Below are positions 4,466-5,038 of a stretch of DNA of 5,038 nt, in pieces. The notes under the pieces are model-generated. The model searched no databases, was not told the DNA's origin, and saw nothing but the letters and a program-made list of their open reading frames with translations. Made by a program: the position numbers and the translations under genes. Origin of the DNA: Gammaproteobacteria bacterium. Its GTDB lineage: Bacteria; Pseudomonadota; Gammaproteobacteria; GCF-002020875. The stretch is taken from contig JABHIC010000344.1 of assembly GCA_018671205.1 (NCBI GenBank), forward strand, positions 1-5,038. The letters are read 5' to 3'. The first letter of the stretch is position 1, and each line of letters begins with the position of its first letter.

Positions 4466-5038
4466 TCAGAAGGTCTCCTCCAATGCATCACGGTACGCGT
4501 CATCGCGCTTCGCATCGTCCTGCGGAGTCAATAGTAGACAATAACGCTCATCAAACTTATCACCATCCAGGCGGTGATAGATATAGTCAATCGCCATATT
4601 TTCATCAGGATGTATATTCTCTGCGCCGATATATCCAAATAGTCCCGTGCGATGCATCACCTTGTGGATCTGTCGTTTAAGGCCACTGAAAACCAGAGTA
4701 ACGCCATTCTCTTTCAGACGTGACACCAGTTGATGCAGCATCTCTTCACCGGAGGCATCCAATGTATTAATCGCATCTCCCACGACCAGCATATACTCCA
4801 CATCTGAGCGTCCACAAAGTGCCTCAAGCACAGCCTCCTCAAAATAGGAGACATTGGCAAAATAGAGCGAGCCATCAAAGCGCAACACAACAATGCGTTT
4901 ATCCTGGGGAAGGTCATGCACCCGAATATCACGCAGCGTACCATCCGCATAGCGACCCAGAATAGCTACTCGTGGCTTCATGGTGGTATAGAGATAGAGT
5001 CCCAGCGCCAACAGCGCGCCAATCATAATGCCTTTATC
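4466..5038 (-). CDS. SulP-family anion permease, C-terminal STAS part (5' partial)
   Basis: The frame is open to the window edge (DKGIMIGALLALGLYL), so only the last 190 residues are seen. The start at first resembles the end of a last membrane helix (about 4-19), followed by the SulP linker MKPRVAILGR. A STAS domain follows: IVVLRFDGSLYFANVSYFEEAVL at about 49-71, VEYMLVVGDAINTLDASG at 80-97, with DASG the site that in some STAS domains is phosphorylated or nucleotide-linked. The strand VTLVFSGL comes at 113-120. SulP proteins carry sulfate, bicarbonate or other anions, with STAS on the cytoplasmic side. The substrate cannot be told from this part. A tail of about 25 residues (after YCLLLTP) is rich in charged residues. 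The stop TGA overlaps the translation start region of the thioredoxin gene, so the two genes form an operon. Confidence 0.85.
   Translation of the reverse strand, partial: DKGIMIGALLALGLYLYTTMKPRVAILGRYADGTLRDIRVHDLPQDKRIVVLRFDGSLYFANVSYFEEAVLEALCGRSDVEYMLVVGDAINTLDASGEEMLHQLVSRLKENGVTLVFSGLKRQIHKVMHRTGLFGYIGAENIHPDENMAIDYIYHRLDGDKFDERYCLLLTPQDDAKRDDAYRDALEETF
4475..4481 (-). promoter_or_regulatory. ribosome-binding site for the thioredoxin gene, inside the permease 3' end
   Basis: GGAGGAG on the minus strand encodes part of the last permease residues (LEETF) and lies 10 nt before the TTG at 4464. It is the strongest SD in the window and is a 7-base perfect complement of the CUCCUCC in the loop of the neighbouring small RNA. 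Confidence 0.6.

Overview
The window looks like chromosomal DNA from a gammaproteobacterium. Supporting signs are moderate GC content, an outer-membrane-type lipoprotein with a SPOR domain, a SlyD-type FKBP isomerase, a SulP anion permease, and sigma70-like promoters and Shine-Dalgarno (SD) sites. The species cannot be named from this sequence. There are no tRNA, rRNA or CRISPR features and no gap over 300 bases without a gene.

Left part (1-2226): the 3' part of a Fic-family gene runs rightward. Its catalytic motif is destroyed but its C-terminal winged helix looks intact. Facing it is a leftward three-gene cluster: a 103-residue membrane protein, a PqqD-like (RRE-fold) protein and an HPP-family membrane protein. 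The first two genes are tightly coupled. Between the PqqD-like and HPP genes lies an 89-bp element with perfect 12-bp terminal inverted repeats and a 5-bp flanking direct repeat (TTAAT). This has the structure of a MITE (a small non-autonomous mobile element). Removing it in thought, with one repeat copy, recreates a compact junction in which the stop codon overlaps the HPP ribosome-binding site.

Middle (2200-3878): a SlyD-like peptidyl-prolyl isomerase is driven by an extended -10 promoter. It converges, with only 5 bp between stop codons, on a leftward gene for a lipoprotein with a coiled coil, a TPR-like region and a C-terminal SPOR domain. That gene carries a run of nine G just before the SPOR region.

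Right part (3879-5038): the intergenic region holds what looks like an independent small RNA gene. A near-consensus sigma70 promoter (TTGACT, 17 bp, TATAAT) is followed about 110 nt later by a strong intrinsic terminator, with two further hairpins between them. The middle hairpin exposes a loop resembling the 16S rRNA anti-Shine-Dalgarno sequence. Beyond it, leftward, are a thioredoxin-fold gene and the C-terminal (STAS) part of a SulP permease gene cut by the window edge. These two are translationally coupled, and the thioredoxin gene probably starts at a TTG just after the permease stop.

The most novel points are the putative anti-SD-loop small RNA and the MITE-like insertion inside the HPP operon. 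After these come the Fic protein without its catalytic residues and an RRE-like protein with no RiPP partner in view.
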